From assembly GCF_030407165.1 (NCBI RefSeq), contig NZ_CP129111.1, positions 1,984,001 to 2,048,000 on the forward strand: a DNA stretch of 64,000 nucleotides. Direction: 5' to 3'. Positions within the stretch are counted from its first letter, which is position 1. Each line of letters opens with the position of its first letter. Positions 8,763 through 18,313 of this stretch are shown piece after piece. Below the pieces are notes generated by a model. The model saw nothing but the letters and a program-made list of their open reading frames with translations. It was not told the origin of the DNA and did not search any database. The stretch is from Fontisubflavum oceani. GTDB lineage: Bacteria > Pseudomonadota > Alphaproteobacteria > Rhodobacterales > Rhodobacteraceae. The position numbers and the translations under genes are program-made.

Positions 8763-10661
8763 ATGGGATACCAGGAGATTTACGCCGAGGCGCAGGCGGA
8801 TCCGGACGGGTTTTGGATGAAAGCCGCGCAGGCGATTGACTGGGACCAGACCCCGACCAAGGCGTTATTCGATGAGGGCGCGCCGCTTTACGAATGGTTT
8901 GCCGATGGCATGGTCAACACCTGCTGGAACGCCGTTGACCGGCATGTGGAGGCAGGTCATGGCGAACGGATCGCCATCATTCATGACAGCCCCGTCACCC
9001 ATACCAAACATGAGATCACCTATACCGAGCTGCGCGACCGGGTTGCGAGCTTGGCAGGCGCTTTGGCCGCGAAAGGTGTGACCAAGGGCGACCGGGTCAT
9101 CATCTATATGCCCATGGTGCCCGAGGCGGTGGAGGCGATGTTGGCCTGTGCCCGGCTGGGCGCAATCCATTCGGTGGTGTTTGGCGGGTTTGCGTCCAAT
9201 GAACTGGCCGTGCGGATCGATGATTGCCAGCCGAAATGCATCATCGCGGCCTCTTGCGGGATCGAGCCGGGGCGGGTGGTGCATTACAAGCCGCTTTTGG
9301 ATGGCGCATTGGAACTGGCTGAGCATGCGCCGGATTTCTGCGTGATTTTTCAGAGAGAACAAGAGGTTGCGCATCTGGAAGAGGGGCGCGACGTTGACTG
9401 GCACGGGTTCCAATACGGGGTCGAGCCTGCGGCCTGCGTGCCGGTAGAGGGCAATCACCCGGCCTATATTCTCTATACCTCCGGCACGACGGGGCAGCCA
9501 AAAGGCGTGATCCGGCATACGGGTGGTCATCTGGTCGCGCTGAATTGGTCGATGCGGAACCTCTATGACATGAACCCGGGCGAGGTGTTTTGGGCTGCGT
9601 CCGATGTCGGCTGGGTCGTGGGGCATTCCTATATCTGCTATGCGCCGCTGGTCTTTGGCTGCACCACGATTGTGTTTGAGGGCAAGCCGGTCGGCACGCC
9701 GGATGCGGGCACGTTTTGGCGGGTAATCCAGGATCACAAGGTTAAATGCCTCTTCACGGCACCCACGGCATTTCGCGCGATCAAGCGGGATGATCCGCAG
9801 GGATTGCTGGTCAGCGACTATAATCTGCAAAGCCTCGAGAGCCTGTTCTTGGCCGGGGAACGTGCGGACCCAGACACAATCGAATGGGCGCAGGATAAGC
9901 TGGGCGTGCCGGTGATCGACCACTGGTGGCAGACAGAAACCGGATGGGCGATTGCAGGCAATCCGATTGGGATTGAGAAGCTGCCAGTGAAAATCGGCTC
10001 TCCGGCGGTGCCGATGCCGGGCTATGACGTGCAAATTCTGGATGAGGGCGGGCACCCCGTGGCCGATGGCGAATTGGGGGCGATTGCGGTGAAGTTACCG
10101 TTGCCGCCCGGGACCTTGCCAACGCTTTGGAATGCCGAGGCGCGCTATCGCAAGAGTTATCTGGAGCATTTCCCCGGATATTACGAAACGGGCGACGCAG
10201 GGTATAAGGATGAGGACGGCTATCTCTATATCATGGCGCGGACCGATGACGTGATCAATGTCGCGGGCCACAGGCTTTCCACCGGCGCGATGGAGGAGGT
10301 TTTGGCGGCGCATCCGGAAGTCGCGGAATGCGCGGTGATCGGCGTGGCCGACACGTTGAAAGGCCAATTGCCGATGGGGTTCTTGTGCCTCAATGCGGGC
10401 AGCAAGGTGGGCGCCGAAGAGGTCGTTGGTGATTGTGTGAAACTGGTGCGGCAGAAGATCGGACCCGTGGCGGCCTTCAAGCTGGCGCTGGTGGTGGATC
10501 GTTTGCCGAAAACCCGGTCAGGCAAAATCTTGCGTGGCACGATGGTGAAGATCGCCGATGGTGAGGACTTCAAGATGCCCGCGACGATTGATGACCCGGC
10601 AATCTTGGACGAGATCGCGTTGGCCTTGAACGGCATTGGCTATCCCGCAGGGGGAGATTGA
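8763..10661 (+). CDS. prpE: Propionyl-CoA synthetase
   Basis: This ANL-superfamily ligase activates propionate to propionyl-CoA through an acyl-adenylate. The 632-residue protein shows the acetyl-/propionyl-CoA synthetase layout: MGYQEIYAEA start, VVFGGFASNELAVRIDD, the P-loop YTSGTTGQPKGV (about 240), WWQTETGW, and the C-terminal catalytic-lysine motif KTRSGKILRG. The start is the ATG at 8763 with AAGGGAGGGAC upstream; an in-frame extension to 8730 is not family-like. It appears monocistronic, between an inverted repeat and a reduced hybrid kinase gene. Acetyl-CoA synthetase is the nearest alternative, but the sequence reads as PrpE. Confidence 0.92.
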   Translation: MGYQEIYAEAQADPDGFWMKAAQAIDWDQTPTKALFDEGAPLYEWFADGMVNTCWNAVDRHVEAGHGERIAIIHDSPVTHTKHEITYTELRDRVASLAGALAAKGVTKGDRVIIYMPMVPEAVEAMLACARLGAIHSVVFGGFASNELAVRIDDCQPKCIIAASCGIEPGRVVHYKPLLDGALELAEHAPDFCVIFQREQEVAHLEEGRDVDWHGFQYGVEPAACVPVEGNHPAYILYTSGTTGQPKGVIRHTGGHLVALNWSMRNLYDMNPGEVFWAASDVGWVVGHSYICYAPLVFGCTTIVFEGKPVGTPDAGTFWRVIQDHKVKCLFTAPTAFRAIKRDDPQGLLVSDYNLQSLESLFLAGERADPDTIEWAQDKLGVPVIDHWWQTETGWAIAGNPIGIEKLPVKIGSPAVPMPGYDVQILDEGGHPVADGELGAIAVKLPLPPGTLPTLWNAEARYRKSYLEHFPGYYETGDAGYKDEDGYLYIMARTDDVINVAGHRLSTGAMEEVLAAHPEVAECAVIGVADTLKGQLPMGFLCLNAGSKVGAEEVVGDCVKLVRQKIGPVAAFKLALVVDRLPKTRSGKILRGTMVKIADGEDFKMPATIDDPAILDEIALALNGIGYPAGGD

Positions 10662-10783
10662 TACGTTAAGCCTTGCGGTATTGGAATAATTGGAATTGAG
10701 GGAGTTTTGATATAGCTTCAGCCTCCGAAAATGTTTCGTGTGAGTGATGGGCGAAGATTTTTGGCCCAGGAGTAGCCGATAAA

Positions 10784-11482
10784 ATGGAAGATATTTCTAA
10801 TACCCCATCGGCCCGAACGGGTGAGATGCGATCGGATCCGATTTCGGAGACCCTGCGGCTATTCAATCATGACATTCGCGCCGCGATGTCTGACGTGATT
10901 GGTGGCTTACGGCTGATCGAAGCAGAGCGTCTGGATGCCGAAACCCGGGCGCAGTTGGAGCGGGTGCAGGCGGCGGGCGAAACCCTGGCTGAACTGGTCG
11001 ATGCGGCCCTGATGGCGGCGGCTGGCGAAACGCTGATCCGGTTGGACGATAGCGGTGTCGATCTCAGGGGCTATTTGACTGGCGTCGAAATGCGCTGGGT
11101 TGGGCGCGCGGCGGAGGTTGGACGCCGATTTGTCCTAGATCGCGGCCCGGGTTTGCCGGATCGGATCGGCCTCCCCCGGATGGCACTGGATCGGATTCTG
11201 TCGAACCTGATCGGCAACGCTCTGAAATATGCCAAGGATGGAACGGTCCGGCTTTCGGTGCAGATGGATGCGGATGAAACGCTTCAATTCGCTGTGGCTG
11301 ATGAGGGGCCTGGATTCTCCGCCGCCGCGATGGCGCGGCTGTTCACGCCGCATGGCCGCCCCGAAGTCGACAGTCAGCCCGGCTCGGGCCTCGGGTTGCA
11401 TATCGCGAAGGATTTGGCAGACGGGCTGGGTGGAACATTGGTGGTCGAGGATCGCGCCGAAGGTGGGCGGTGGTCACTCTGA
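10784..11482 (+). CDS. Hybrid histidine kinase, part 1: HisKA and HATPase domains (frameshifted gene)
   Basis: This is the first of three overlapping frames that together look like one sensor-less hybrid histidine kinase (10784-12332). It holds a dimerisation helix with the phospho-accepting His29 in FNHDIRAAM, and a HATPase domain with the N-box NLIGNALKYAKDG, G1 VADEGPGF and G2 GSGLGLHIAKDL. No transmembrane or PAS segment precedes the H-box. The frame ends after EGGRWSL where relatives continue into a beta strand of the type VVTLTL; that strand opens the next frame. Adding one G near 11466-11470 would fuse them. It starts 122 bases after prpE. Confidence 0.75.
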   Translation: MEDISNTPSARTGEMRSDPISETLRLFNHDIRAAMSDVIGGLRLIEAERLDAETRAQLERVQAAGETLAELVDAALMAAAGETLIRLDDSGVDLRGYLTGVEMRWVGRAAEVGRRFVLDRGPGLPDRIGLPRMALDRILSNLIGNALKYAKDGTVRLSVQMDADETLQFAVADEGPGFSAAAMARLFTPHGRPEVDSQPGSGLGLHIAKDLADGLGGTLVVEDRAEGGRWSL

Positions 11483-12021
11483 CCCTTGCGCGGAGGGTCT
11501 GGCGTGCCGGACTTGCCGCAGGTGGCATCAGCAGCACGCCGCCAGATCTTTCCGGGCTGCATATTCTGGTGGCCGAGGATAACGAAACCAACCAAGTGAT
11601 TGTTGGGCAATTGCTGGACAAAATGGGCGCAACCTTCGTGATTGCCAATGACGGGATCGAAGCGCTGGAGATCTTGGGTCGTGCGCGATTTGACATCGCT
11701 GTCGTTGATATCGAGATGCCGCGCATGTCGGGGATCGAGTTCATGACAGCGGTGCGCGGATTGCGCGACGCACGATCGAAAATGCCCTTGGTCGCGTTGA
11801 CGGCCTATGTGTTGCGCGACAATCGCGAAGCGATTTACGCCGCAGGGGCCGACGGGATCATTGGCAAGCCGATCCGATCCGGAGACGCCTTTGGACAGGC
11901 AATCTTGCGTCATACGGGCCGAGATTTGCCGGTCTTTGATCCAGATACGGTATTGGCCGCGCATGCGCCGCCGACGAGATGGATGAGGCGATGGAGCACG
12001 CGCAGCTTGATGCGCTTTTGA
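11470..12021 (+). CDS. Hybrid histidine kinase, part 2: receiver domain (frameshifted gene)
   Basis: This frame begins at a GTG inside the end of part 1 (13-base overlap) and is shifted by -1. It supplies the last strand of the ATPase domain (VVTLTLA), a linker, and then a receiver domain: acidic pair in LVAEDNETNQ (about 34-42), phospho-accepting Asp80 in AVVDIEMPRMSG, and the LTAYVLRDN and GKPI segments. It ends in an unnatural Arg/Trp/Ser tail, while the adjoining frame continues with a Hpt domain. It is best read as the middle of one broken protein, not as an independent regulator. Confidence 0.7.
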   Translation: MVTLTLARRVWRAGLAAGGISSTPPDLSGLHILVAEDNETNQVIVGQLLDKMGATFVIANDGIEALEILGRARFDIAVVDIEMPRMSGIEFMTAVRGLRDARSKMPLVALTAYVLRDNREAIYAAGADGIIGKPIRSGDAFGQAILRHTGRDLPVFDPDTVLAAHAPPTRWMRRWSTRSLMRF

Positions 12022-12332
12022 CGGCGGCGGGCGCTGATGGCCGCCGCGAGTTGTTGGACCGGCTGCATGAAGATTTGCAGGCGGTGTCGAAGGCTTTGGA
12101 TGTCGCGGTGGAGCGCGTGGCGCTCCGCGATATCCGCGGACAAACGCATATTCTGGTCTCCTTGGCGGGGGCGGTTGGCGCGGACCGTTTACGCCATTTG
12201 GCCGAAGCCTTGAACGTCGCGGCGCAGCGGGAGCGGATAGGAGATTTGCCTGGCCTGGCGGCCGCTTGTAAGGCCGATTTGGCCGATCTGATCGCGATTA
12301 TCGAAACGCGACGCGCGGCGCTTCCGGTGTAA
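11979..12332 (+). CDS. Hybrid histidine kinase, part 3: Hpt domain (frameshifted gene)
   Basis: This 117-residue frame overlaps part 2 by 43 bases, again at -1. It is helical and carries the histidine phosphotransfer motif RGQTHILVSLAGAVGA with His57 as the likely phosphate carrier. Restoring one C in the GCGCCGCCGAC stretch near 11968-11972 would join the receiver to this domain. Restoring both missing bases across the gene gives a single protein of about 516 residues: HisKA, HATPase, receiver, Hpt. Its output partner is not evident nearby. Confidence 0.68.
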   Translation: MDEAMEHAQLDALLTAAGADGRRELLDRLHEDLQAVSKALDVAVERVALRDIRGQTHILVSLAGAVGADRLRHLAEALNVAAQRERIGDLPGLAAACKADLADLIAIIETRRAALPV

Positions 12333-12405
12333 TCCGCGCGCGGGCTTGCGCTTGGCCTCTGGGAGGCACAGACTGCAATTGATCTTCGGTCCAATTGGAG
12401 TCTCC

Positions 12406-12801
12406 ATGATGTCTTTGCTCGACGCTGCCACCGCTGTGCGCCTGAACGCTCATGCGCCCTATTCCGGGTTCAAAGTTGGGGCGGCCTTGCGGAGCGTGGA
12501 AGGCAATGAGCATCGCGGCTGCAATGTGGAAAACGTTGCCTATCCCGAGGGGACCTGCGCCGAAGCGGGGGCGATCGCGGCAATGATTGCCGCGGGCGAC
12601 AGCCGGATAGCCGAAGTCGCCGTCATCGCCGACAGCCCCGCGCCGGTGCCGCCATGCGGCGGCTGTCGTCAGAAGCTGGCGGAGTTTGCCGATGGCGATG
12701 TCGTGGTGACGCTGGCGACCACCGACGGGGTGGAGCTGCGTATGACGGTCTCCGAACTTTTGCCTGGCGCGTTTGATGCTAGCCACATGGATCGGGTCTG
12801 A
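12406..12801 (+). CDS. cdd: Cytidine deaminase
   Basis: The enzyme deaminates cytidine and deoxycytidine to uridine forms. The 131-residue protein has the zinc site typical of the family: CNVENVAYPEGTCAEAGAI with the catalytic Glu next to the zinc-binding Cys, then PCGGCRQ. The start at 12406 (ATGATG) has GGAG six bases upstream; an in-frame extension to 12346 is not family-like. It is the first gene of a nucleoside salvage operon with deoA, deoB, add and upp, with only four bases before deoA. Confidence 0.94.
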   Translation: MMSLLDAATAVRLNAHAPYSGFKVGAALRSVEGNEHRGCNVENVAYPEGTCAEAGAIAAMIAAGDSRIAEVAVIADSPAPVPPCGGCRQKLAEFADGDVVVTLATTDGVELRMTVSELLPGAFDASHMDRV

Positions 12802-12805
12802 GCCG

Positions 12806-14113
12806 ATGGATGCCCGCTCGATCCTGATCAAAGCGCGTGATGGTCTACCTCTCAGCAAAGCCGAAATCGATTGGTTCACCAAAGGCATAGCCTCTGGTGA
12901 GATCAGCGATATGCAAGCCGGTGCGTTTGCGATGGCGGTCTGCACCAAAGGGCTCAGCCGGGAGAGCCGGGTGCATTTGACCCATGGCATGTTGCAGACC
13001 GGGCAGGTCCTGAACTGGGAGTTGGACGGGCCGGTTTTGGATAAGCATTCGACCGGTGGCGTCGGCGATGCGGTCTCGCTGCTCCTCGCCCCGGCGCTTG
13101 CCGTCTGCGGTGCTTATGTGCCGATGATCTCGGGGCGCGGCTTGGGCCATACCGGCGGGACGCTGGATAAGCTGGAGGCGATCCCTGGGTACCGGACTCA
13201 GGTCAGCGTTGAGGAGTTGCAGGATTTGGTGGCCGATATCGGCTGCGCGATTGTCGGCGCATCGGGCGATATCGCGCCCGCCGACAAGCGGCTCTATGGG
13301 GTCCGTGATGTGACCGGAACGGTGGAAAGCATCGACCTGATCACCGCCTCGATCCTGTCTAAGAAACTGGCCGCCGGGCTGGAAGCTTTGGTTTTGGATG
13401 TGAAGGTTGGATCGGGCGCGTTTATGGCCGACCCGAGCGATGCGCTCGCGCTTGCACAATCGCTGGTGGAGACGGCGCAAGGCGCGGGCTGCATGTGTTC
13501 GGCTTTGATCACCGATATGAACCAACCTTCGGCCAAGGCGGCGGGCAATGCGCTGGAGGTGATCGAGGTGATGGAGGCCCTGACCGGCACCTCAATCGGC
13601 ACACCGTTGCACCGCCTGACCGTCGCCCTTGGTGGTGAGGTGCTGGCGCTTGGCGGCTTAGCGGCGGATGCCGCCGATGGCGAGGCGCGGATCGAGGCGG
13701 CGCTCAACTCTGGCGAGGCGGCAGAACGGTTTGGAGAGATGGTGGCGGCCTTGGGGGGACCGCATGATTTTGTCGAGCGCTGGCGGGATCGGCTGCCCGC
13801 AGCCCGCGTGATGGTCGATGTGCACCCGACCGACGCTGGATATGTCGCGGCAATCGACACGCGCGCCCTGGGCGAGGTGGTTGTGCATCTCGGTGGCGGA
13901 CGTTTGGTGGCCACGGATCAACTGGATCCGGGCGTGGGGCTATCCGAGATCGCCCCGATCGGCGCGCAGGTGGATGAAGCCCGGCCTTTGGCGCGCATCC
14001 ATGCCGCCGATGAGGTGAAGGCCAAGGCGTTGGCGGGCCGGGTGCGGGACGCTTACGTGCTGGCCGAGCGCGCGCCGGAGGGGTCCCCGTTGATCCATGA
14101 AAGGATTGGCTGA
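12806..14113 (+). CDS. deoA: Thymidine phosphorylase
   Basis: This enzyme cleaves thymidine (and deoxyuridine) with phosphate to the base and 2-deoxyribose-1-phosphate. The 435-residue protein shows the signature pieces DKHSTGGVGDAVSL, ISGRGLGHTGGTLDKLE, SKKLAAGL and DVKVGSGAFM. I take the ATG at 12806 as start, since the sequence MDARSILIKARDG aligns with family N-termini; an earlier ATG at 12773 would overlap cdd. Its stop codon overlaps the deoB start by one base (TGATG), indicating translational coupling. The sugar phosphate product is the substrate of the next enzyme. Confidence 0.95.
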   Translation: MDARSILIKARDGLPLSKAEIDWFTKGIASGEISDMQAGAFAMAVCTKGLSRESRVHLTHGMLQTGQVLNWELDGPVLDKHSTGGVGDAVSLLLAPALAVCGAYVPMISGRGLGHTGGTLDKLEAIPGYRTQVSVEELQDLVADIGCAIVGASGDIAPADKRLYGVRDVTGTVESIDLITASILSKKLAAGLEALVLDVKVGSGAFMADPSDALALAQSLVETAQGAGCMCSALITDMNQPSAKAAGNALEVIEVMEALTGTSIGTPLHRLTVALGGEVLALGGLAADAADGEARIEAALNSGEAAERFGEMVAALGGPHDFVERWRDRLPAARVMVDVHPTDAGYVAAIDTRALGEVVVHLGGGRLVATDQLDPGVGLSEIAPIGAQVDEARPLARIHAADEVKAKALAGRVRDAYVLAERAPEGSPLIHERIG

Positions 14114-15321
14114 TGCCGCGCGCGTTTTTGGTGGTGATGGACTCCGTGGGGATCGGCGGCGCGCCGGATGCGGATCGGTTTTTCAATGGCGATGTGCCTG
14201 ATACCGGTGCCAACACACTTGCCCATATCGCGGAGGCTTGCGTGGCAGGCCGGGCCGAAGAGGGGCGGAGCGGGCCGCTAAAGATGCCGGTTCTGGACGG
14301 CTTGGGCCTGGGCGCGGCGGCGCGGCTATCCGGTGGCGGTGACCTGCCTGGATTTGGGGCTGACGCGACGGGGCTTTGGGGCGCGGCGGAAGAAGTCTCG
14401 CCCGGCAAAGACACGCCGTCAGGGCATTGGGAGCTGGCCGGGTTGCCCGTGCCCTGGGATTGGACGTATTTCCCGGATACAGAGCCGTGTTTTCCAGATC
14501 ACCTGATTGAGGAAGTGAAGCAGATTGCCGGGGTTGAGGCCGTCCTGGGCAACCGCCATGCCTCAGGCACGGTGATCATCGCCGAAGAGGGGCCGCGGCA
14601 CCAGGAGACCGGCTGGCCGATCTGCTACACCTCCGCCGACAGCGTGTTTCAGATCGCAGCGCATGAAGAGAGTTTCGGCCTGGCCCGGCTATTAGACCTC
14701 TGCGAGCGATTGGCGCCATCCTTGCACAAAATGAAGGTCGGTCGGGTGATTGCACGGCCTTTCATCGGTGAGGCGGGGGCCTATACGCGGACCACAAACC
14801 GGCGCGACTATGCGATCACGCCGCCTGGCCCGACACTCTGCGATTGGGTGCAAGAGGCGGGCGGCAAGGTCCATGCCATTGGAAAGATTAAAGACATTTT
14901 CGCGAAGCGTGGAATCGACGATGTGGTGAAGGGTGAGGATCGGGCCTTGATGGGGCATTTGGCCGAGGCCGTGAACACCGCAGAAGACGGCAGTTTGACC
15001 TTCGCCAATTTCGTTGAATTCGACAGCCTCTATGGCCACCGCCGCGACATTTCGGGCTATGCACTGCATCTGGAATGGTTTGACGCCAGCCTGCCGCCGA
15101 TCCTGGCAGCCCTCCGGCCCGATGATCTGATGCTGTTCACGGCCGATCATGGCAATGACCCGTCCTGGCCCGGCACCGATCACACGCGTGAACGCGTGCC
15201 GGTGGTTGCAGCCGGGCCATATTCGGGGCAGATCGGGCAAGTGGCCTTCGCCGATGTGGGGGCATCGGTCGCGGCCCATTTGGGGGTTGCGGCCCAAGGA
15301 CCGGGAAAGTCGTTTTTATGA
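14113..15321 (+). CDS. deoB: Phosphopentomutase
   Basis: This alkaline-phosphatase-superfamily metal enzyme converts (deoxy)ribose-1-phosphate to the 5-phosphate. The 402-residue protein has the metal-site elements MDSVGIGGAPDADRF near the N-terminus, GKDTPSGHWEL and FTADHGNDPSWPGTDHTRE near the C-terminus. It starts one base inside the deoA stop and ends in a four-base ATGA overlap with add, so the operon is tightly packed. Together with deoA it channels nucleoside sugars toward central carbon metabolism; a deoC aldolase is not in this window. Confidence 0.96.
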   Translation: MPRAFLVVMDSVGIGGAPDADRFFNGDVPDTGANTLAHIAEACVAGRAEEGRSGPLKMPVLDGLGLGAAARLSGGGDLPGFGADATGLWGAAEEVSPGKDTPSGHWELAGLPVPWDWTYFPDTEPCFPDHLIEEVKQIAGVEAVLGNRHASGTVIIAEEGPRHQETGWPICYTSADSVFQIAAHEESFGLARLLDLCERLAPSLHKMKVGRVIARPFIGEAGAYTRTTNRRDYAITPPGPTLCDWVQEAGGKVHAIGKIKDIFAKRGIDDVVKGEDRALMGHLAEAVNTAEDGSLTFANFVEFDSLYGHRRDISGYALHLEWFDASLPPILAALRPDDLMLFTADHGNDPSWPGTDHTRERVPVVAAGPYSGQIGQVAFADVGASVAAHLGVAAQGPGKSFL

Positions 15322-16301
15322 GCCTCGCGAAACTGCCGAAGATCGAGTTGCACCTGCATTTGGAGGGCGCCGCGCCGCCTGCGTTTATCCGTGGCTTGGC
15401 GGCGGAAAAGGGCACCGATCTTAGCCAGATTTTCACCGAGGATGGCAGCTATGCCTATCGGGATTTCACCCATTTCCTGAGCGTCTATGAGGCCGCGACC
15501 AGTGTTTTAACGGGTCCAGAGGAGTTCGCGCGGCTCACGACAGCCGTGCTGGAGGAAAGCGCGGCGCATGGCGTGGTCTATACCGAGGCCTTCCTTAGCC
15601 CCGATTTCTGCGGCGGCGGCGATCTGGGCGCGTGGCGGGAGTATCTGGCGGCGATCCAAGAGGCGGCGGCCCAGGCTGAGGCGCAAAACGGCATCATAAT
15701 GCGCGGGATCGTCACACCGATCCGCCATTTCGGACCGGAGCGCGCCAAGCCGGTCGCGCATTGCGCCGCTGAGACGGTGGGCGATTTCATCACGGGCTTC
15801 GGGATTGGCGGCGATGAGATGGCCGGCAAATTGAAAGACTTCGCTTGGAGCTTGGATATGGCGCGGGAGGCTGGTTTGCAGATCACCGCCCATGCCGGTG
15901 AGTGGGGTGGCGCGGCCTCAGTTTGGGATGCGGTGAATGACCTGAAGGTTGAGCGGGTCGGACATGGCGTGCAAGCCATCGAAGACCCGGCATTGGTCGA
16001 TCATCTGGCAGAGACTGGCGTGGTGCTTGAATGCTGCCCAGGCTCAAATGTGGTGCTGGGGGTTTTCCCGACATGGGAGAGCCACCCGATTGAAAAGCTG
16101 CGCGAGAAAGGCGTGAAGGTCACCGTCTCAACCGACGATCCGCCGTTTTTCCACACCACGATGTCCCATGAATATGAGCGCCTGGCCGACACCTTCGGTT
16201 GGGACGACGAGATTTTTGCGCAAGTGACGCAGACTGCGCTGGAGGCGGCGTTTTGCGATGCCGAGACGCGCGCGACCGTGGCCAAGAAATTGGAGAGATA
16301 G
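15318..16301 (+). CDS. add: Adenosine deaminase
   Basis: The enzyme hydrolyses adenosine (and deoxyadenosine) to inosine. The 327-residue TIM-barrel protein carries the zinc ligands HLHLEG near residues 11-16, TAHAGEWGG around 190, the VERVGHGVQA segment and the STDDPPFF motif around 270. The start ATGA overlaps the deoB stop. Adenine deaminases of the same superfamily are an alternative, but context with deoA/deoB/upp and the motifs favour adenosine. No sign of damage is seen. Confidence 0.92.
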   Translation: MSLAKLPKIELHLHLEGAAPPAFIRGLAAEKGTDLSQIFTEDGSYAYRDFTHFLSVYEAATSVLTGPEEFARLTTAVLEESAAHGVVYTEAFLSPDFCGGGDLGAWREYLAAIQEAAAQAEAQNGIIMRGIVTPIRHFGPERAKPVAHCAAETVGDFITGFGIGGDEMAGKLKDFAWSLDMAREAGLQITAHAGEWGGAASVWDAVNDLKVERVGHGVQAIEDPALVDHLAETGVVLECCPGSNVVLGVFPTWESHPIEKLREKGVKVTVSTDDPPFFHTTMSHEYERLADTFGWDDEIFAQVTQTALEAAFCDAETRATVAKKLER

Positions 16302-16934
16302 ATGCTTGATCACCTGACCGTCGTTGATCACCCTTTGGTGCAGCACAAACTGTCGCTGATGCGGGAAAAGGGGACGTCAACCGCCGTGTTTCGACAGCTC
16401 TTGCGCGAGATCAGCCAGCTTTTGGCCTATGAGGTGACGCGCGAACTGCCGATGACCACGAAGCCGATTGAGACGCCGCTGCAGGAGATGGACGCGCCGG
16501 TTCTGGCGGGCAAGAAAATGGCTCTGGTCTCAATCTTGCGGGCGGGGAACGGGCTGTTGGACGGCATCCTGGAACTGATCCCGCTGGCACGGGTTGGGTT
16601 CGTCGGGCTTTATCGGGACGAAGAGACGCTGAAGCCGGTGCAGTACTATTTCAAAGTGCCGACCGAGTTGGATGATCGGCTTGTGATCGCTGTCGACCCG
16701 ATGCTGGCCACCGGCAATTCCTCGGCTGCCGCGATCGACCTTTTGAAGGAGGCGGGGGCCACAAATATCCGGTTCTTGTGCCTGCTTGCTGCGCCCGAAG
16801 GGGTTGCCCGGATGAAGGAGGCGCACCCGGATGTGCCCATCGTCACGGCCTCCCTCGATAGTCATCTGAATGAGCTCGGATACATCGTTCCGGGGCTAGG
16901 GGATGCGGGTGATCGCATGTTTGGCACAAAATAA
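16302..16934 (+). CDS. upp: Uracil phosphoribosyltransferase
   Basis: The enzyme makes UMP from uracil and PRPP and closes the salvage route begun by cdd and a pyrimidine nucleoside phosphorylase. The 210-residue protein contains [16 protein letters not shown] and the PRPP-binding loop [14 protein letters not shown], and ends with [15 protein letters not shown], the conserved uracil-binding C-terminus. It begins directly after the add stop codon, so it is the last gene of the five-gene operon. Length is normal. Confidence 0.97.
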   Translation: MLDHLTVVDHPLVQHKLSLMREKGTSTAVFRQLLREISQLLAYEVTRELPMTTKPIETPLQEMDAPVLAGKKMALVSILRAGNGLLDGILELIPLARVGFVGLYRDEETLKPVQYYFKVPTELDDRLVIAVDPMLATGNSSAAAIDLLKEAGATNIRFLCLLAAPEGVARMKEAHPDVPIVTASLDSHLNELGYIVPGLGDAGDRMFGTK

Positions 16935-17001
16935 GCTACTTCTGTCCTTTACTTGAAAACAATCCTCCTGCACAGTTTCCACAAAACTGTTGGGGGGTCC
17001 G

Positions 17002-18305
17002 ATGCGGTTTTCGGCGTTTTTTGTGCAAGCCTGTGTTGCGGCGGCACTTGGATTTGGAGCGGCACCGTCTGTAACGGCGCAAACTGTGAGCGATATTGGC
17101 GGACCGGCAGAGGTGCCGCCGGCCAGTTATTCCGCAAACCAATATGTCGACAGCCGCGGTTGCGTCTTTATCCGCGCGGGATTTGGTGGCCAGACCAACT
17201 GGGTGCCGCGTGTCAGCCGCTCCCGTGAGGTGCTGTGCGGCTATCAGCCTTCGCTTCCGGTCCAAACGGCAGCACCGCCCACGCCGCAGACGCGCCCCGC
17301 CGCACCGGCCCCCGCGCGGACGGCAACGGTCGCGCCGCGCCCGAGCACGGTCGCGCCCAGCCCCCAGACTGCGGCGGCGGCGCCTCAGCCTAGCGCAACC
17401 AGCGGGCAGGTCTTTCGCCCCGCCGGTGCCGCCAATACCGCTGGGTCGTCACGGCCCCAACCATCTCGCAGTGTAACCACGATCCGGCAGGAACCAGCTG
17501 CGCCGACGCGTGTGGCGACAGGCCGCGTCGCGTCGAGCGCGGCCACGTCTTGCCCGAATGCGCCTGCGTCCGCTCAACCCTATCTGCGGGGCGACGGCCT
17601 GCGATGTGGCCCGCAACCGCAACACCCGGGGGATCTCGCGCGGAACATCTCCGGTCAGGCGATTGGCGGCGGCGCGCGGTCGTCGCGACCCGGTCCGAGG
17701 ATTTCTGCGGCGGACGCGGTTATTCCGGTCCAACCTCACATCCCCGATGGGTATCGCATGGCCTGGGACGATGGCCGCTTGAACCCCAATCGCGGGCCGC
17801 GCACGGCATATGGGGATCAGCAAATGGCGATGATTTGGACCGACGGTCTACCGCGCCAGCAGGTGCAGTGGGTCCGGGCAACAGATGCCAATGGGCAGCC
17901 GGTTTACGTTAGTCGAATGAGTCAGAACACCGCCGGCGTGAGCGGCAGCATCGCGCCCGCGCCCGTGTGTCGACGCGGAACCCTGCCGCGGCGGCGGTTC
18001 CCGGTACGCGGACCCGGACCGTGATCGGCCCTCGCCTCGACGCACCGAGCAGTCGCGCGACGCCAGAGAGCGCCGAAGGGCATCGGTTCGTCTTGGTCGG
18101 GCGGTATGGCAGCCAAGCCGATGCGCGGATTGCGCGGGATCGGCTGGCCGCGGGTGGTTTGGGCGCGAGTATTGGTCAATCCGAGCGTGGCGGCCGCACG
18201 AATTTCGTGGTGTTGGCCGGGCCTTATGGCGATGCGGCCTCCTTGAGCAATGCGTTGCAGACGGCGCGTGGTGCTGGATTTAGCGGCGCGATGACGCGTC
18301 GCTAA
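17002..18305 (+). pseudogene. SPOR-domain protein, split by one frameshift
   Basis: Two frames (16990-18024 and 17967-18305, the second at -1) make one protein. The N-terminal part has a signal peptide ending near TAQ, then a YVDSRGCVFIRAGFGGQTNWVPR motif region seen in SPOR proteins of this order and a long Pro/Ala-rich linker. The C-terminal part is a SPOR domain (RFVLVGRYGSQADARIARDRL and NFVVLAGPYGD), which binds denuded septal peptidoglycan. Adding one C in the CCC at 17962-17964 joins them into about 434 residues. It is probably a sequencing indel rather than a true loss. It starts 67 bases after upp, with GGGGGG upstream of the ATG. Confidence 0.72.
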
Positions 18306-18313
18306 GACCTCGG

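Noticed and set aside
11470..12332. Programmed ribosomal frameshifting in the hybrid kinase
   Set aside because: No slippery heptamer is seen at either break, and the same one-base pattern occurs in many unrelated genes of the window, favouring indel errors.
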